Part shown: positions 1 through 9,099 of the stretch, piece after piece
How positions within the stretch are numbered: position 1 is the first letter of the stretch
Layout: every line of letters begins with the position of its first letter
Assembly (NCBI RefSeq): GCF_000217715.1
Contig: NC_015666.1
Span: 2,120,270 to 2,184,269 of the forward strand
Length of the DNA: 64,000 bases
Source: Halopiger xanaduensis SH-6
GTDB taxonomy: Archaea; Halobacteriota; Halobacteria; Halobacteriales; Natrialbaceae
Direction: 5' to 3'
Made by a program: the position numbers and the translations under genes
Notes under the pieces: model-generated
The model's database searches: none
What the model was told of the DNA's origin: nothing
The model's input: only the letters and a program-made list of their open reading frames with translations

Positions 1-2
1 AC

Positions 3-203
3 ATGCGAATCGTTCTCAATGAATCGACGAAGACGGCTCACAAGCCTGCGCGCAGCGCGCGAAACCAACTGGCGGACTGCGGCGCGCTGCGGCACGTGCC
101 GACGGACCGCGTTCGGGAGACCTCGGAAGAAGAAATCGAGCCGCCGATCGAAGTCGAACTCGAGCGATGTGGCCGGTGTTTCGAGGATTCGGGCGGCTAC
201 TGA
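3..203 (+). CDS. Small conserved haloarchaeal protein, possible zinc binder
   Basis: A 66-residue protein starting at ATG almost at the window edge and ending in TGA. It has one Cys in the middle (in DCGALRHVP) and a C-terminal CGRC pair followed by FEDSGGY. The Cys and His spacing would suit a small metal site, but no named domain is visible. From memory, short haloarchaeal proteins with this C-terminal signature are widespread and of unknown function. The ribosome-binding region and any operon partner lie outside the window. Confidence 0.6.
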   Translation: MRIVLNESTKTAHKPARSARNQLADCGALRHVPTDRVRETSEEEIEPPIEVELERCGRCFEDSGGY

Positions 204-251
204 TACCGAGACTGTGACTGTCCGTCTGGAACCGCGCGAGCGGGCGGCCGA

Positions 252-647
252 TCAGGGACTGTACGCCGGCGACTGGGCTTCGATCGTGTCGGCGACGTTG
301 TCGAGTTGCTCGCCGAGCGTCGCCACGAGGTCGTCGAACGTCGCGATTCCCTCGGGTTTGCCGTCCTCGTCGACGACGGGGAACCGGCGAACGTTGTGCT
401 CCTCGATCGCGCGCGAGATCTCGATCGGCTCCTCGTCGGACCGCAGCGTCGCCGGATCTTCGGTCATCACCCCCTCGACCGAGGTAGACGCCGGGTCGTC
501 GTAGTCGGTGAGCGCGAGCGCGATATCGCGGTCGGTGACGATACCGACGGGCTTCTCGTCGTCCGTGATGACGATCGCACCCACCTGCTCGGACTCGAGT
601 CGCTCCGCGATCGTCTCGAGGTCGGTGTCCGGACTGGCCGTTACCAC
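252..647 (-). CDS. CBS domain pair protein, N-terminally short
   Basis: 131 residues forming two CBS repeats: the first around residues 1-47 (PVGIVTDRDIA), the second around 57-115 (RRFPVVDEDG then EGIATFDDL). Tandem CBS (Bateman) modules usually bind adenosine nucleotides and regulate a partner; stand-alone copies are common in haloarchaea. The only start I see is a GTG at 645-647 that opens directly into VTASPDTDL. Relatives normally carry about ten more residues ahead of this point, including the first helix. No in-frame ATG lies upstream before a stop, so either the protein is genuinely short or a frameshift has removed its start. Confidence 0.75.
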   Translation of the reverse strand: MVTASPDTDLETIAERLESEQVGAIVITDDEKPVGIVTDRDIALALTDYDDPASTSVEGVMTEDPATLRSDEEPIEISRAIEEHNVRRFPVVDEDGKPEGIATFDDLVATLGEQLDNVADTIEAQSPAYSP

Positions 648-741
648 ACCTAGGGACCGAGTTCGCCGACGGACATAGCGGTGAAGACGAGCACGAAGCG
701 GCTCTTCAAGGTGGAGCTTTCGCCTGAAGTCGACTCGAGGA

Positions 742-2109
742 TTACCACTCGGTGAGCGCGTCAGTCCCGTGCAGCCACACCAGAATGACGAAGAAGGTCG
801 CGACGCCGGTCAGCGCGAACGCGCCGCCGACGTAGAACACCGACGCCATTCCGATCTCGTACATGAGCCAACCGCCGAGCAGCGGCGCGACGACGCTGCC
901 CGGTCGCCAGATGAGTTCGCGGATGCCGAAACTCGAGGCGACGCCGCCGTCCTCGGTCCCCTCGTCGGCGAACAGCGCCATGCTCGCGGGTTCGCGGAAG
1001 CTGTCCGCGATTCCCAGCAGGCCGGACAGCGCGACGAGCGGGAGGAACGCCGGAGACACCTCGCCGAACAGCGTCAGTTGTGCCGGTATCGCCTCGAGGG
1101 AGAGGGGGAGCCAGCCGGGCAACACCAGACCGGCGAGAACGTCCGGAACGCCGAGAACGATTGCCGACGGAGCACCGACGGCCGCGCCGATCCCGGGTGC
1201 GAACGGCACGAGCAAGGCGACGAGCCCGTACGCGCCGCCGCCGGCGAAGACGAACAGCGCGCGGCCGTAGCCGTCCGAGAGCCGGCCGGTGAAGGGCTGA
1301 CAGCACATGTTCGTGAACTTCTCCATCGCGACGGTCAGCGAGACCGCGAGCCCGCCGTAGGCCAGCCCGCCGCTGGCGGCGGAAACGCCTGCGAAGATTG
1401 GCACCCAGGTTCGCACGAGCGTCACCGCGAAGGCGTACTGGAACCGGAACGAGGAGAGCGTGAGGATGCGCCGGTTGAGCGCCAGATCCGAGAACGGGAA
1501 CCCGTAGACGCGCGTCTCGTCCGGCTCCAGATACCGCATCGTGCCGATCCAGCCGACGACCATGAGCGCGGCGATGATCGTGAAGATCGGCCCGAATCCG
1601 AAGGCCTCGTACAGGGAACCGGCACTGAGACTGCCGACGATCGACGCCGCGAAGTTGGCCGCGTTCGCCTTCCCGATGTAGTTCGCTCGCGTCCCGACGT
1701 CGGCGATCTGGCCGACCAGCGAGAGCCCCATCAGGCCGGAGCCGGTGACGACGATCCCCTGCAGCGCACGCATGGCGATGAAGGTGGCGCTCGAGTCGAC
1801 GATCGGAAACAGCGCGTAGACGGCTGCGCCGAGTCCGAGGACGACGAGCAGGACGGTTCGCTTGTCGAACCGGTCGCCGGCCCAGGCCAGCGGGACGACG
1901 GCGACCGTCTGTGCGATGGTAAAGCCCGACGTGTAGAGGCCGACGATGAGCCCGGCGCTGATCGTCAGCCCGAGCACCGGCAGCGTCGTGTCAGTCGGCT
2001 CGAGGACGTTGATGTAGTACGGCAACAGCGTGACGAGGGTGATGAAGCCGAACCCTTCCGCGAACCGCGACAGGTAGAGCGACCAGAACTGGAGCCGTGT
2101 CTCGTTCAC
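742..2109 (-). CDS. Major facilitator superfamily transporter
   Basis: 455 residues with about twelve hydrophobic segments. The first loop carries the MFS signature region (WAGDRFDKRTVLL, around residues 78-90), followed by a long central loop and a second six-helix half. GTG start at 2107-2109. It lies about 105 bp downstream of the formate dehydrogenase large subunit and on the same strand, so co-transcription is possible. Substrate cannot be read from sequence; drug or small organic solute efflux is the usual default for this type of MFS protein. Inner-membrane location is certain from the hydrophobic profile. Confidence 0.85.
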   Translation of the reverse strand: MNETRLQFWSLYLSRFAEGFGFITLVTLLPYYINVLEPTDTTLPVLGLTISAGLIVGLYTSGFTIAQTVAVVPLAWAGDRFDKRTVLLVVLGLGAAVYALFPIVDSSATFIAMRALQGIVVTGSGLMGLSLVGQIADVGTRANYIGKANAANFAASIVGSLSAGSLYEAFGFGPIFTIIAALMVVGWIGTMRYLEPDETRVYGFPFSDLALNRRILTLSSFRFQYAFAVTLVRTWVPIFAGVSAASGGLAYGGLAVSLTVAMEKFTNMCCQPFTGRLSDGYGRALFVFAGGGAYGLVALLVPFAPGIGAAVGAPSAIVLGVPDVLAGLVLPGWLPLSLEAIPAQLTLFGEVSPAFLPLVALSGLLGIADSFREPASMALFADEGTEDGGVASSFGIRELIWRPGSVVAPLLGGWLMYEIGMASVFYVGGAFALTGVATFFVILVWLHGTDALTEW

Positions 2110-2215
2110 CGAGGCCGATTTCGCCGGTCGGCAAATAGCTATTTCGGCTCGAGGTGACCGTCAGTCGGCTCCGAACGCCGGACCGCCGGTGGTCGGCGGC
2201 GCGAACGAACGCCGG

Positions 2216-5200
2216 TCAGTCGTCGGCCTGCCGCCCGCCGACGTCTTCGGGGTCGCCGTCCTGCCCCTCGAGTTGACCCGGGGTCGGCGAGACCAGGTTG
2301 GCCGCTTCCTCGGGCGGGACGTCCAGCGGCGTGACGCGGACGCTCGTCACCTTGTACTGCGGGATGTACGACGTCGGGTCGAGCTCGTGTTCGGTGAGTT
2401 CGTTGATCGCGCCCTGCCGGAAGTGCATCGGGATGAAGACGACGCCGGGATCGGACGTGCCCTCGACGTTCGCCTTCACGACGATCTCGCCCTGTCGGGA
2501 CTGGACGCGGACGTACTCGTCGTTCTCGACGCCCAACTGCTCGGCCATCTCGGGGTGGATCGTCACGAAGCTCTCGGGGACGTGGTTCATCAGCGTCCCG
2601 ACGCGGCGCGTCATCGTCCCCGTGTGCCAGTGGTACAGTACCCGCCCAGAGGAGAGGGTCAGCGGGTACTCCTCGTCGGGCATTTTCGGCGGGTTCGCGT
2701 AATCGGCCGGGACGAACCGCGCCTTCCCGTCCTCGAAGTTGAACTCGTCCTCGTAGAGGTAGGGCGTCCCGGGGTCGTCCTCGTCGAAACAGGGCCACTG
2801 GATGCCCTTGGTCTGCTCCTCTAAGCGCTCGTAGGTGACGCCGCCGTAGATCGGCACGAGGGAGTTGATCTCGTCCATCACGTCCGCGGGACCGTCGTAG
2901 TCCCAATCGTAGCCGAATCGCCGCGCGAGTTGATCGAGGATCTTCCGGTCGGCCTTCGCCTCGCCCGGCGGTTCGACCGCGGGCCGGACCCGCTGGATGC
3001 GCCGCTCGGTGTTGGTGAAGGTACCCGACTTCTCGGCGGCGGAGGCGGCCGGCAGCACGACGTCGGCGTACTCGGCCGACTCGGTCAGGAAAATGTCCTG
3101 GACGGCGAGAAAGTCGAGTTCCTCGAGCGCCCGCCGGGCGTTGTCGATGTTGGGCTCCGAGAGAACGGGGTTCTCGCCCATGATGAACGTTCCGTGAAGG
3201 TCACCGTCGGTGATGGCGTGGAACTGCTCTGGGAGCCGGAGGCCGACGTCGTTCGGCGGTCGTTCGCCCCATTCGTCCGCGAACTTCTCGAGCACCTCTT
3301 CGTCCCCGAGATCCTGATAGCCGGGCAGATTGTGCGGCGCCGGGCCCATGTCGCCCCCGCCGCCCTGGACGTTGTTCTGGCCGCGGAACGGCGAGAGGCC
3401 GGCGCGGGGTTTGCCGAGGTTGCCGGTCACCAGCGCGAGGTCGGCGATGGCCAGAACGTTGCGCGTCCCGGTGGTGTGCTGGGTCAGCCCCATCGCCCAG
3501 CCGAAGATGCAGGTGTCCGCGGTAGCGATCGTCTCGGCCGCTTTCGTCAGTTCCTCGGCGGGGACGGCCGTCAGCTCCTCGACCTGCTCGGGCGTGAACG
3601 GCTCGACCTTCTCGACCAGCTCGTCGAAGTGCTTCGTCCGCTCCTCGACGAACGCCTCGTCGTGGAGGTCGTTCTTCACGATGTAGCGGATCATTCCGTT
3701 GATCCAGGCGACGTCCTCGCCGGGCGTCGTCCGGACGTACTGGTCGGCGTGCTCCGCGAGGCCGATCTCGCGCGGGTCGAAGACGATCAGCTCCGCGCCG
3801 TCGCGGACGTTCTGCTTGATCCGCGTCGCGAGGACGGGGTGGGATTCGGTCGTGTTCGAGCCGGTGACGAGGTAGCAGTCGGTCTCGCCGACGTCCTCGT
3901 TGATCCGGTTGGTCATCGCGCCGTAGCCGACGGTCTGTTTCAGCGCGGCCACCGTCGAGGAGTGACAGAGCCGCGCGCAGTTGTCGACGTGGGGCGTCCC
4001 CAGCACCTGGCGGGCGAACTTCTGGCAGAGGAAGTTCTCCTCGTTGGTCGTCTTCGACGAGGAGATCACCGAGAGCGCCTCGCTGCCGTGCTCCTTGCGG
4101 ATTTCGGACAGTCCGTCGTAGACGCGCTCGAGGGCCTCCGTCCAGGACGCCTCGCGGAAGCCGTCGCGGCCGACCGGGCCGTCGCCGGCGTCTTCCCTCC
4201 GAATCAGGGGCGTCTCGAGGCGGTCCTCGGCGTCGACGTAGTCGTAGCCGAACTTCCCCTTCACGCAGGTCGAGAAGTCGTTGGCCGGCGTCGACTCGGG
4301 CTCGGCGGGCCGAACGCCCACGACCTCGCCGTCCTTCCCGTAGAGTTCGAAGCGACAGCCGACGGCGCAGTAGTTGCAGGTGGTCTCCGCCTTCTCGACC
4401 CGCGAGAGGCGCGCGTCGCCGATCGTCGTCGCGACGGCGAACAGGCTCCCGGCCGACATCGACTCGCTGGCGACCCGCTCGGCGACGTGCTCGGCCTCCT
4501 CGAGGGCGCGGTCGCCGGCCCGCCGGACGGTATCGCTCGCGTGGCGCTTGGCGTCGCCGGCTCGAGCCCTCGCGAAGGACATGTAGCGGGCGACGCCCGA
4601 GAGATCCTCGTCTTCGGCCGTGGCGCCCGCGCCGTCGCCCGCGTCGTAGGGCAAGTCGCGGTTCGGCGCCTCCGTCACGTCGGCCGTCTCGGCCTTCGGG
4701 CTCTCTAAGACCTTCCCGATGGAGTTCTCCTGGGTGAAGCCGGGGAGGGGCATCGTCGCGATGTCGGTTAGCCCTTGCTCGACGAGGGCGCCGGTCGGGC
4801 AGACGGTCGCGCAGTGGCCGCAGGAGACGCAGGTGGACTCGTCGAAGGTCTCCTCGCCGTTCTGGAAAGCGATGCGGGTGTCCTGCCCGTGGCCCTCCAT
4901 GCGGAGGACGCCCTCGACCTGCACGTCGTTGCAGGCCTCGACGCAGCGGTTACAGAGAATGCACTTGTTGCGGTCGATCTGGATCGCCGGCGAGGTGTCG
5001 TCCAGCGGCTCGTACTCGTCGCGGTCCTCGAAGACGCCCCAGCGGGGTTCCTCGACGCCCTGCTCGATCGAGGTGTCCTGGAGCTCGCAGCGGCCGTTCT
5101 GGCCGCAGGTCGTACAGCGGAGGTTGTGGTCCGACAGCTGGAGGTCGAGGTTCACCTCGCGGGCCTCCGCGGCGTCGTCTTGATCGGTTCGGACCGAGAG

Positions 5201-5638
5201 GCCGTCCTCGGCCGGGAACGAGCAGGCCGGTACGAGCCCGTGGTCTTCGGTGTGGACGGTACAGGTTCGGCACTCGCCTCGGGGACCGATCGCGTCGGCC
5301 TGCTCCGTATCCCGATCGTAGTAACAGAGCGCGGCGATCTCGTCGGCCGGCTCCGCTTCCTCGACGGCGTCGATGATCGTCGAGCCGGGCGGGACGGTGA
5401 CCGGCGTCCCGTCGATCTCGAGCGTCGTCGGTTCCCCATCTTCGCCGGAACCGTCGGCATTGGCACCGTCAGATCTCACGTCGGGATCGTTCGCCGTCCC
5501 GGTCTCGAACTGCTCGGTCAGCGGCGTACTCGGCCGCGGATCGGCCACGTTCGGCACCGACGGGAGCCGCTCGACCGCCGTCGATCGCCGCTCGGTTTCG
5601 ACGTCGTCGACGTGGCTCGCCGGATCCTCGCTTCTCAT
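2216..5638 (-). CDS. fdhA: Formate dehydrogenase alpha subunit (NuoG-like N-terminus fused to molybdopterin oxidoreductase)
   Basis: 1140 residues from ATG at 5638. Domains in order: a low-complexity leader of about 70 residues; a 2Fe-2S ferredoxin domain (C105, C123, C126, C139); a NuoG-type His-Cys 4Fe-4S site (H171, C175, C178, C184); two 4Fe-4S clusters (C226/229/232/236 and C270/273/276/280); a helical linker (about 320-415); then a bis-MGD oxidoreductase with its own 4Fe-4S site (C421, C424, C428, C458). The active-site motif RLCHSS places Cys558-His559 where formate dehydrogenases have Sec or Cys followed by His. It would oxidise formate to CO2 and pass electrons to the partner encoded just upstream. 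The start overlaps the partner's stop by 4 nt (ATGA), so translation is probably coupled. It has no Tat signal, so it is cytoplasmic. Confidence 0.9.
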   Translation of the reverse strand: MRSEDPASHVDDVETERRSTAVERLPSVPNVADPRPSTPLTEQFETGTANDPDVRSDGANADGSGEDGEPTTLEIDGTPVTVPPGSTIIDAVEEAEPADEIAALCYYDRDTEQADAIGPRGECRTCTVHTEDHGLVPACSFPAEDGLSVRTDQDDAAEAREVNLDLQLSDHNLRCTTCGQNGRCELQDTSIEQGVEEPRWGVFEDRDEYEPLDDTSPAIQIDRNKCILCNRCVEACNDVQVEGVLRMEGHGQDTRIAFQNGEETFDESTCVSCGHCATVCPTGALVEQGLTDIATMPLPGFTQENSIGKVLESPKAETADVTEAPNRDLPYDAGDGAGATAEDEDLSGVARYMSFARARAGDAKRHASDTVRRAGDRALEEAEHVAERVASESMSAGSLFAVATTIGDARLSRVEKAETTCNYCAVGCRFELYGKDGEVVGVRPAEPESTPANDFSTCVKGKFGYDYVDAEDRLETPLIRREDAGDGPVGRDGFREASWTEALERVYDGLSEIRKEHGSEALSVISSSKTTNEENFLCQKFARQVLGTPHVDNCARLCHSSTVAALKQTVGYGAMTNRINEDVGETDCYLVTGSNTTESHPVLATRIKQNVRDGAELIVFDPREIGLAEHADQYVRTTPGEDVAWINGMIRYIVKNDLHDEAFVEERTKHFDELVEKVEPFTPEQVEELTAVPAEELTKAAETIATADTCIFGWAMGLTQHTTGTRNVLAIADLALVTGNLGKPRAGLSPFRGQNNVQGGGGDMGPAPHNLPGYQDLGDEEVLEKFADEWGERPPNDVGLRLPEQFHAITDGDLHGTFIMGENPVLSEPNIDNARRALEELDFLAVQDIFLTESAEYADVVLPAASAAEKSGTFTNTERRIQRVRPAVEPPGEAKADRKILDQLARRFGYDWDYDGPADVMDEINSLVPIYGGVTYERLEEQTKGIQWPCFDEDDPGTPYLYEDEFNFEDGKARFVPADYANPPKMPDEEYPLTLSSGRVLYHWHTGTMTRRVGTLMNHVPESFVTIHPEMAEQLGVENDEYVRVQSRQGEIVVKANVEGTSDPGVVFIPMHFRQGAINELTEHELDPTSYIPQYKVTSVRVTPLDVPPEEAANLVSPTPGQLEGQDGDPEDVGGRQADD

Positions 5639-7296
5639 CGCGTTCGTCCCCCGTCGGTGCTGATCTCGGCGTCGGCACTCGAGCCGGTTCCAGAGTTGGA
5701 GCCGCCGTTCCCGGCCGCACACTCCCCGCTCGGACAGCGCCCCTCGGCGTGGGCGGCGACTTCGCGCTCGAATTCGCGCATCGCCGTGACCGCCGGGCGG
5801 ATCGCCGTCCGACCGAACTGGCAGATGCTCGTCGCGCCCATCACGCGGGTCAACTCGCGGATCTTCGCGTCCCGGTACTCGCCGGCGTAGACGTCTCGCA
5901 GCATCTGTGTGAGTTCTTGAGAGCCCTCGCGGCAGGTGACACACCGGCCGCAGTTTTCCTCCATCGCGAAGTTCGACCGGCGTCCGGCCGCCGCCAGAAC
6001 GCAGGTGTCCTCGTTCAGCAGTTCGACGATTCCTTCCGTTCCGAGACCGGCCCCCTCGAGCGCCGGCGCCGACGGCGAGTGGGCGAGCGACCGCGCGAAG
6101 CCGCCGAACTGGCCGCCGACGCAAGCCATCTTGAACCGCCCCTCGAGGTCGACGGCCTCGCGGACGGCCTCGAGCGTCCCGCCGGTCGGCAGTTCCACGG
6201 TCGCCGTCGCGTCCACGTCGCCGGTGACGGTCACGAGGCGGGTACCGGGATCGGCGTCGTCGGCGTCGAACGCGTGCGGCTCGAGCATCGCCTGACGAAC
6301 CTGCGCTACCGTCCGCGGCGTGTGGACGACGGTCGGTCGCCCGTAGAGGCCGTGTTCGGCCGGCGAGGGCGGCCGGAGACGCGCCTCGAGGCGGTCGTTG
6401 CCCTCCATCGCCTCGAGGGCCATCGTCGGCTCGCTGGCGATGTAGCGGTCGGGGCCGACGACGACCTCCGGCGGTTCCTCCCGCTCGAGGCGTTCGCCGA
6501 GCGTCTCGGCTGCGTTCCGGGCGGCCTCGCGGGCTTGCTCGCGAGCCTGCTCGTCGTTCTCGTTGCAGTAAACCACGACGTCCGCGGCGCCGACGAGTTC
6601 GGCGACCGCGAGCGCGCCGTCGATCACCTCGCCCGCCGCGCCCTCGAGCAGGGTCCGGTCGGTCTCGTTGCGGTCGTCGCTCTCGTTGGCGTTGACGACG
6701 ACGACCGGCTCGCGGTCCTCGCCGCCCTCAGCGGCGGCCTCGCGGGCCAGTTTCCACTCCTCGTGGACCGGCTCGTCGGCGCACCAGTCGCCGCGGCCGC
6801 GACCCAGCAGGCCGATCTCGCGGACGCGAGAGAGGGCTGTCTCGCGCTCATCGCCGGCCAGTTCGGCTGCCGAGTCGTCGCTCACGGGAACCGATGCGGG
6901 CTCGCACCAGCCGCAGCGACCGAGCACGCGGCGGCGTCCGACCGCGAGCGCCCCCTCGTCCGGCGTCGGCAGCGACGACGGCTCGGACTCGTGGTCGACG
7001 ACCGCGACCGCATCGTCCGTCGGGAGGCCGCCCCGCTCGAGCGTTTCGACCAGCGACTCGAGGCGGCCGGTCACCGGCGCCGGGTGAAACGCCGTCCGGC
7101 CGTCGCGGGTGAGGAGAATAAGCGGTTCGTAGCGCTGGAGTCCGGTCGGTCCCGTCTCGAGGACCGTCGCATCACCGTCCTCGGCCGCCGACCGAACCTC
7201 CTCGAGCGCGCGGTGCTTCCGCCGTCGGCTCCGAGAGCCGCCGGCGACGCGGATCACAGGTGTGTCGTCGCCGGTCGGCTCGCTCTGTTCGTCCAT
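5635..7296 (-). CDS. NuoF-like flavin/iron-sulfur subunit of NAD-linked formate dehydrogenase
   Basis: 553 residues from ATG at 7296; a GTG 36 nt upstream is possible but less likely. A degenerate thioredoxin-like N-terminus (about 1-150) is followed by a NuoF core: glycine-rich FMN loop GLLGRGRGDW (162-171), VVNANESDDRN (200-210) in the FMN/NADH-binding strand, RPPSPAEHGLYGRPTVV (308-324), a ubiquitin-like SLBB segment (about 352-385) and the C-terminal 4Fe-4S site C449, C452, C455, C492. In the family this subunit moves electrons between flavin/NAD(H) and the iron-sulfur chain. It overlaps the large subunit by 4 nt, so the pair should form a soluble NAD-dependent formate dehydrogenase. Confidence 0.85.
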   Translation of the reverse strand: MDEQSEPTGDDTPVIRVAGGSRSRRRKHRALEEVRSAAEDGDATVLETGPTGLQRYEPLILLTRDGRTAFHPAPVTGRLESLVETLERGGLPTDDAVAVVDHESEPSSLPTPDEGALAVGRRRVLGRCGWCEPASVPVSDDSAAELAGDERETALSRVREIGLLGRGRGDWCADEPVHEEWKLAREAAAEGGEDREPVVVVNANESDDRNETDRTLLEGAAGEVIDGALAVAELVGAADVVVYCNENDEQAREQAREAARNAAETLGERLEREEPPEVVVGPDRYIASEPTMALEAMEGNDRLEARLRPPSPAEHGLYGRPTVVHTPRTVAQVRQAMLEPHAFDADDADPGTRLVTVTGDVDATATVELPTGGTLEAVREAVDLEGRFKMACVGGQFGGFARSLAHSPSAPALEGAGLGTEGIVELLNEDTCVLAAAGRRSNFAMEENCGRCVTCREGSQELTQMLRDVYAGEYRDAKIRELTRVMGATSICQFGRTAIRPAVTAMREFEREVAAHAEGRCPSGECAAGNGGSNSGTGSSADAEISTDGGRTR

Positions 7297-7422
7297 TGCC
7301 CGCGACTCCGACACCCCTGTCCGAAAAGGCACGGCTTGAAAACTGGGAGAGCGGTTATGCGGCGCGCCGGGTGTGCGTTCGCTGTCTTGCTTCGGCTGTG
7401 CTCGCGGCTAGCGGATCGGTTA

Positions 7423-7635
7423 TTAGAAGGGTGGCTCGAGGCCCGGCTCCTCTCGCCGTCGGAGACCGAGGACGACCGCAACGACAAGCAGCGTGAGGGC
7501 GACAAATCCGGCGACAAGCGTCGGTCCCGATCTGCCGTTGCGGCCGTGAGTGGCCTCGGGCTTCGATCGGACAGCCTCCGACGACGGTCGATCGTCGACC
7601 ATACGGAGCCGTTCGCCGGCGTTCGGGATAGGCAT
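7423..7635 (-). CDS. Small single-pass membrane protein
   Basis: 70 residues if the ATG at 7635 is used, 59 if the ATG at 7602 (MVDDRP) is used. A charged, proline-containing N-terminal half is followed by one hydrophobic helix (about residues 38-58, GPTLVAGFVALTLLVV) and a basic tail RRREEP, predicting N-out/C-in topology. It lies 126 bp upstream of the formate dehydrogenase genes on the same strand. No family recognised. It could be a chance frame, but the clean helix and positive-inside tail favour a real gene. Confidence 0.45.
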   Translation of the reverse strand: MPIPNAGERLRMVDDRPSSEAVRSKPEATHGRNGRSGPTLVAGFVALTLLVVAVVLGLRRREEPGLEPPF

Positions 7636-7699
7636 CAGCCCCTCGTGTGCCGGGCGGTCCCTGGAGACCGAAGCACCGGTCGCTCAGATTCCGAACCAG

Positions 7700-8233
7700 T
7701 TACTGCGTCGCGGCGACGTCGTCGCCGAACTTCTCGCGAACCTTCTCGACCTTCGGCGCCGCGTGCATCGAACAGTACGCGTCGTTGGGGTTCTTTTCGA
7801 AGTAGTCCTGGTGGTACTCCTCGGCCTCGTAGAACTCCTCGACCGGCTCGATTTCGGTCACGATTCCCTCGTAGAGCCCTTCGTTCTCGAGTTCCTCGGC
7901 GAACCGCTCCGCGGTCTCGAGTTGGTCGTCGTCGTGGGCGTAGATCGCCGACCGGTACTGCGAGCCGACGTCGGGGCCCTCGCGGTCCTTCGTGGTCGGG
8001 TCGTGGATCGTAAAGAAGACCTCGAGCAGGTCCTCGTAGGCGACCGCGTCGGGGTCGTACTCGAGTTGGACGACCTCCGCGTGGCCGGTTTCCCCCCGAC
8101 AGACCGCCTCGTAGGTGGGGTTCTCGACGTGGCCGCCGGCGTAGCCGGAGGTCACGGATTCGACGCCCTCGAGTTCCTTGAAGGCCGCTTCGACGCACCA
8201 GAAACAGCCGCCGCCGAACGTTGCTCGTTCCAT
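7700..8233 (-). CDS. msrA: Peptide-methionine (S)-S-oxide reductase
   Basis: 177 residues, the normal MsrA length. The N-terminal GGCFWC motif puts the catalytic Cys at residue 10. Further signatures are YAGGHVENPTYEAVC, GHAEVVQLEYDP and the C-terminal YHQDYFEKNP. It repairs S-methionine sulfoxide in proteins and free methionine; the reaction usually depends on thioredoxin. ATG at 8233. It is single in the window with no msrB beside it. Co-directional with the riboflavin reductase gene 67 bp upstream. Confidence 0.95.
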   Translation of the reverse strand: MERATFGGGCFWCVEAAFKELEGVESVTSGYAGGHVENPTYEAVCRGETGHAEVVQLEYDPDAVAYEDLLEVFFTIHDPTTKDREGPDVGSQYRSAIYAHDDDQLETAERFAEELENEGLYEGIVTEIEPVEEFYEAEEYHQDYFEKNPNDAYCSMHAAPKVEKVREKFGDDVAATQ

Positions 8234-8300
8234 GTTACTCCGTAGGCGTCGCGCGAGGAAAGATGTGACGGGGCGCGGTCGCCGGTCGCCGGCCGCCGGG

Positions 8301-8969
8301 CTAGCGGCCGCCGGCTTGCCACGTCAACAGGACGCCGTCATCGAGTCGCTCGACCGACTCGAGTTCGAGCGTCGGGAAGTCCTCGACGAACCCCTCGCCG
8401 TCGGCCAGCGTGGGGGCGTCGCGGCCGCCGATCACCTTCGGTCCGACGAACACCCGCAACTCGTCGACCAGCCCGTCCTCGAACAGCGAGAAGATGAGTT
8501 CGCCGCCGCCCTCGACCATGAGCCGCTCGAGGCCGGCCTCCTGCAGCGCCGCGAACGCGCGCAGGAGGTCGACGCGGTCGTCGCCGGCGGTGACGAGTTC
8601 CGCGCCACGGTTAGCCAGATCCATTCGCCGGTCGACGGGTGCGGCCTCGCTCACGCAGACGTAGGTCTCGGCCGCGTCGTCGAGGATTTCGGCGTCGACC
8701 GGCGTCCGGGCTTTCGAATCGACAACGACGCGGACGGGATTTGCGGCCTCGCCGTCCTCGACTCGCTGGTCCCGCAGGTCGGCGTCCTTGACGGTCAGGT
8801 GCGGATCGTCCGCGAGGACGGTGCCGGCGCCGACGACGACGGCGTCGCTGTCGGCCCGGAGCCGGTCGACGCGCTCGAAATCGGCCTCGCCGCTGATCGC
8901 GATCTGTTCCCGGCGTCTCGAGGAGAGCTTCCCGTCCGCGCTCGTGGCGGCGTTGACGACGACGTGCAT
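8301..8969 (-). CDS. 2,5-diamino-6-(ribosylamino)-pyrimidinone phosphate reductase (riboflavin/F420 pathway)
   Basis: 222 residues spanning a single RibD C-terminal (dihydrofolate-reductase fold) domain. It opens HVVVNAATSADGKL, then GAGTVLADDPHLTV, a central MVEGGGEL glycine turn and VFVGPKVIGG. Archaeal stand-alone proteins of this shape reduce the ribosyl side chain of the pyrimidine intermediate with NAD(P)H during riboflavin (and hence FMN/FAD/F420) synthesis. The deaminase half found in bacterial RibD is absent, as expected for archaea. ATG at 8969. Confidence 0.88.
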   Translation of the reverse strand: MHVVVNAATSADGKLSSRRREQIAISGEADFERVDRLRADSDAVVVGAGTVLADDPHLTVKDADLRDQRVEDGEAANPVRVVVDSKARTPVDAEILDDAAETYVCVSEAAPVDRRMDLANRGAELVTAGDDRVDLLRAFAALQEAGLERLMVEGGGELIFSLFEDGLVDELRVFVGPKVIGGRDAPTLADGEGFVEDFPTLELESVERLDDGVLLTWQAGGR

Positions 8970-9099
8970 ACCCGTGCTGGGCGGGCCGGCGCAAAGAAAT
9001 CACCGTCCGCCGTCGACGGGTAGACCGACGGCCGCCCGGATCGATTTCCCGTCCTGTGCAGGCGGGGTACCTTCCCGCCGACGCCGCTAGACTCCGCGT

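Noticed and set aside
2930-4708. A 592-codon plus-strand open frame opposite formate dehydrogenase
   Set aside because: Antisense shadow of the large subunit's conserved iron-sulfur and molybdopterin domains; the translation has no motif.
5749-8013. A 754-codon open frame on the plus strand
   Set aside because: It lies opposite the NuoF-like gene, the small membrane gene and msrA, all recognised on the minus strand. Its translation is Arg/Ala/Gly-rich with no domain. High GC creates such frames.
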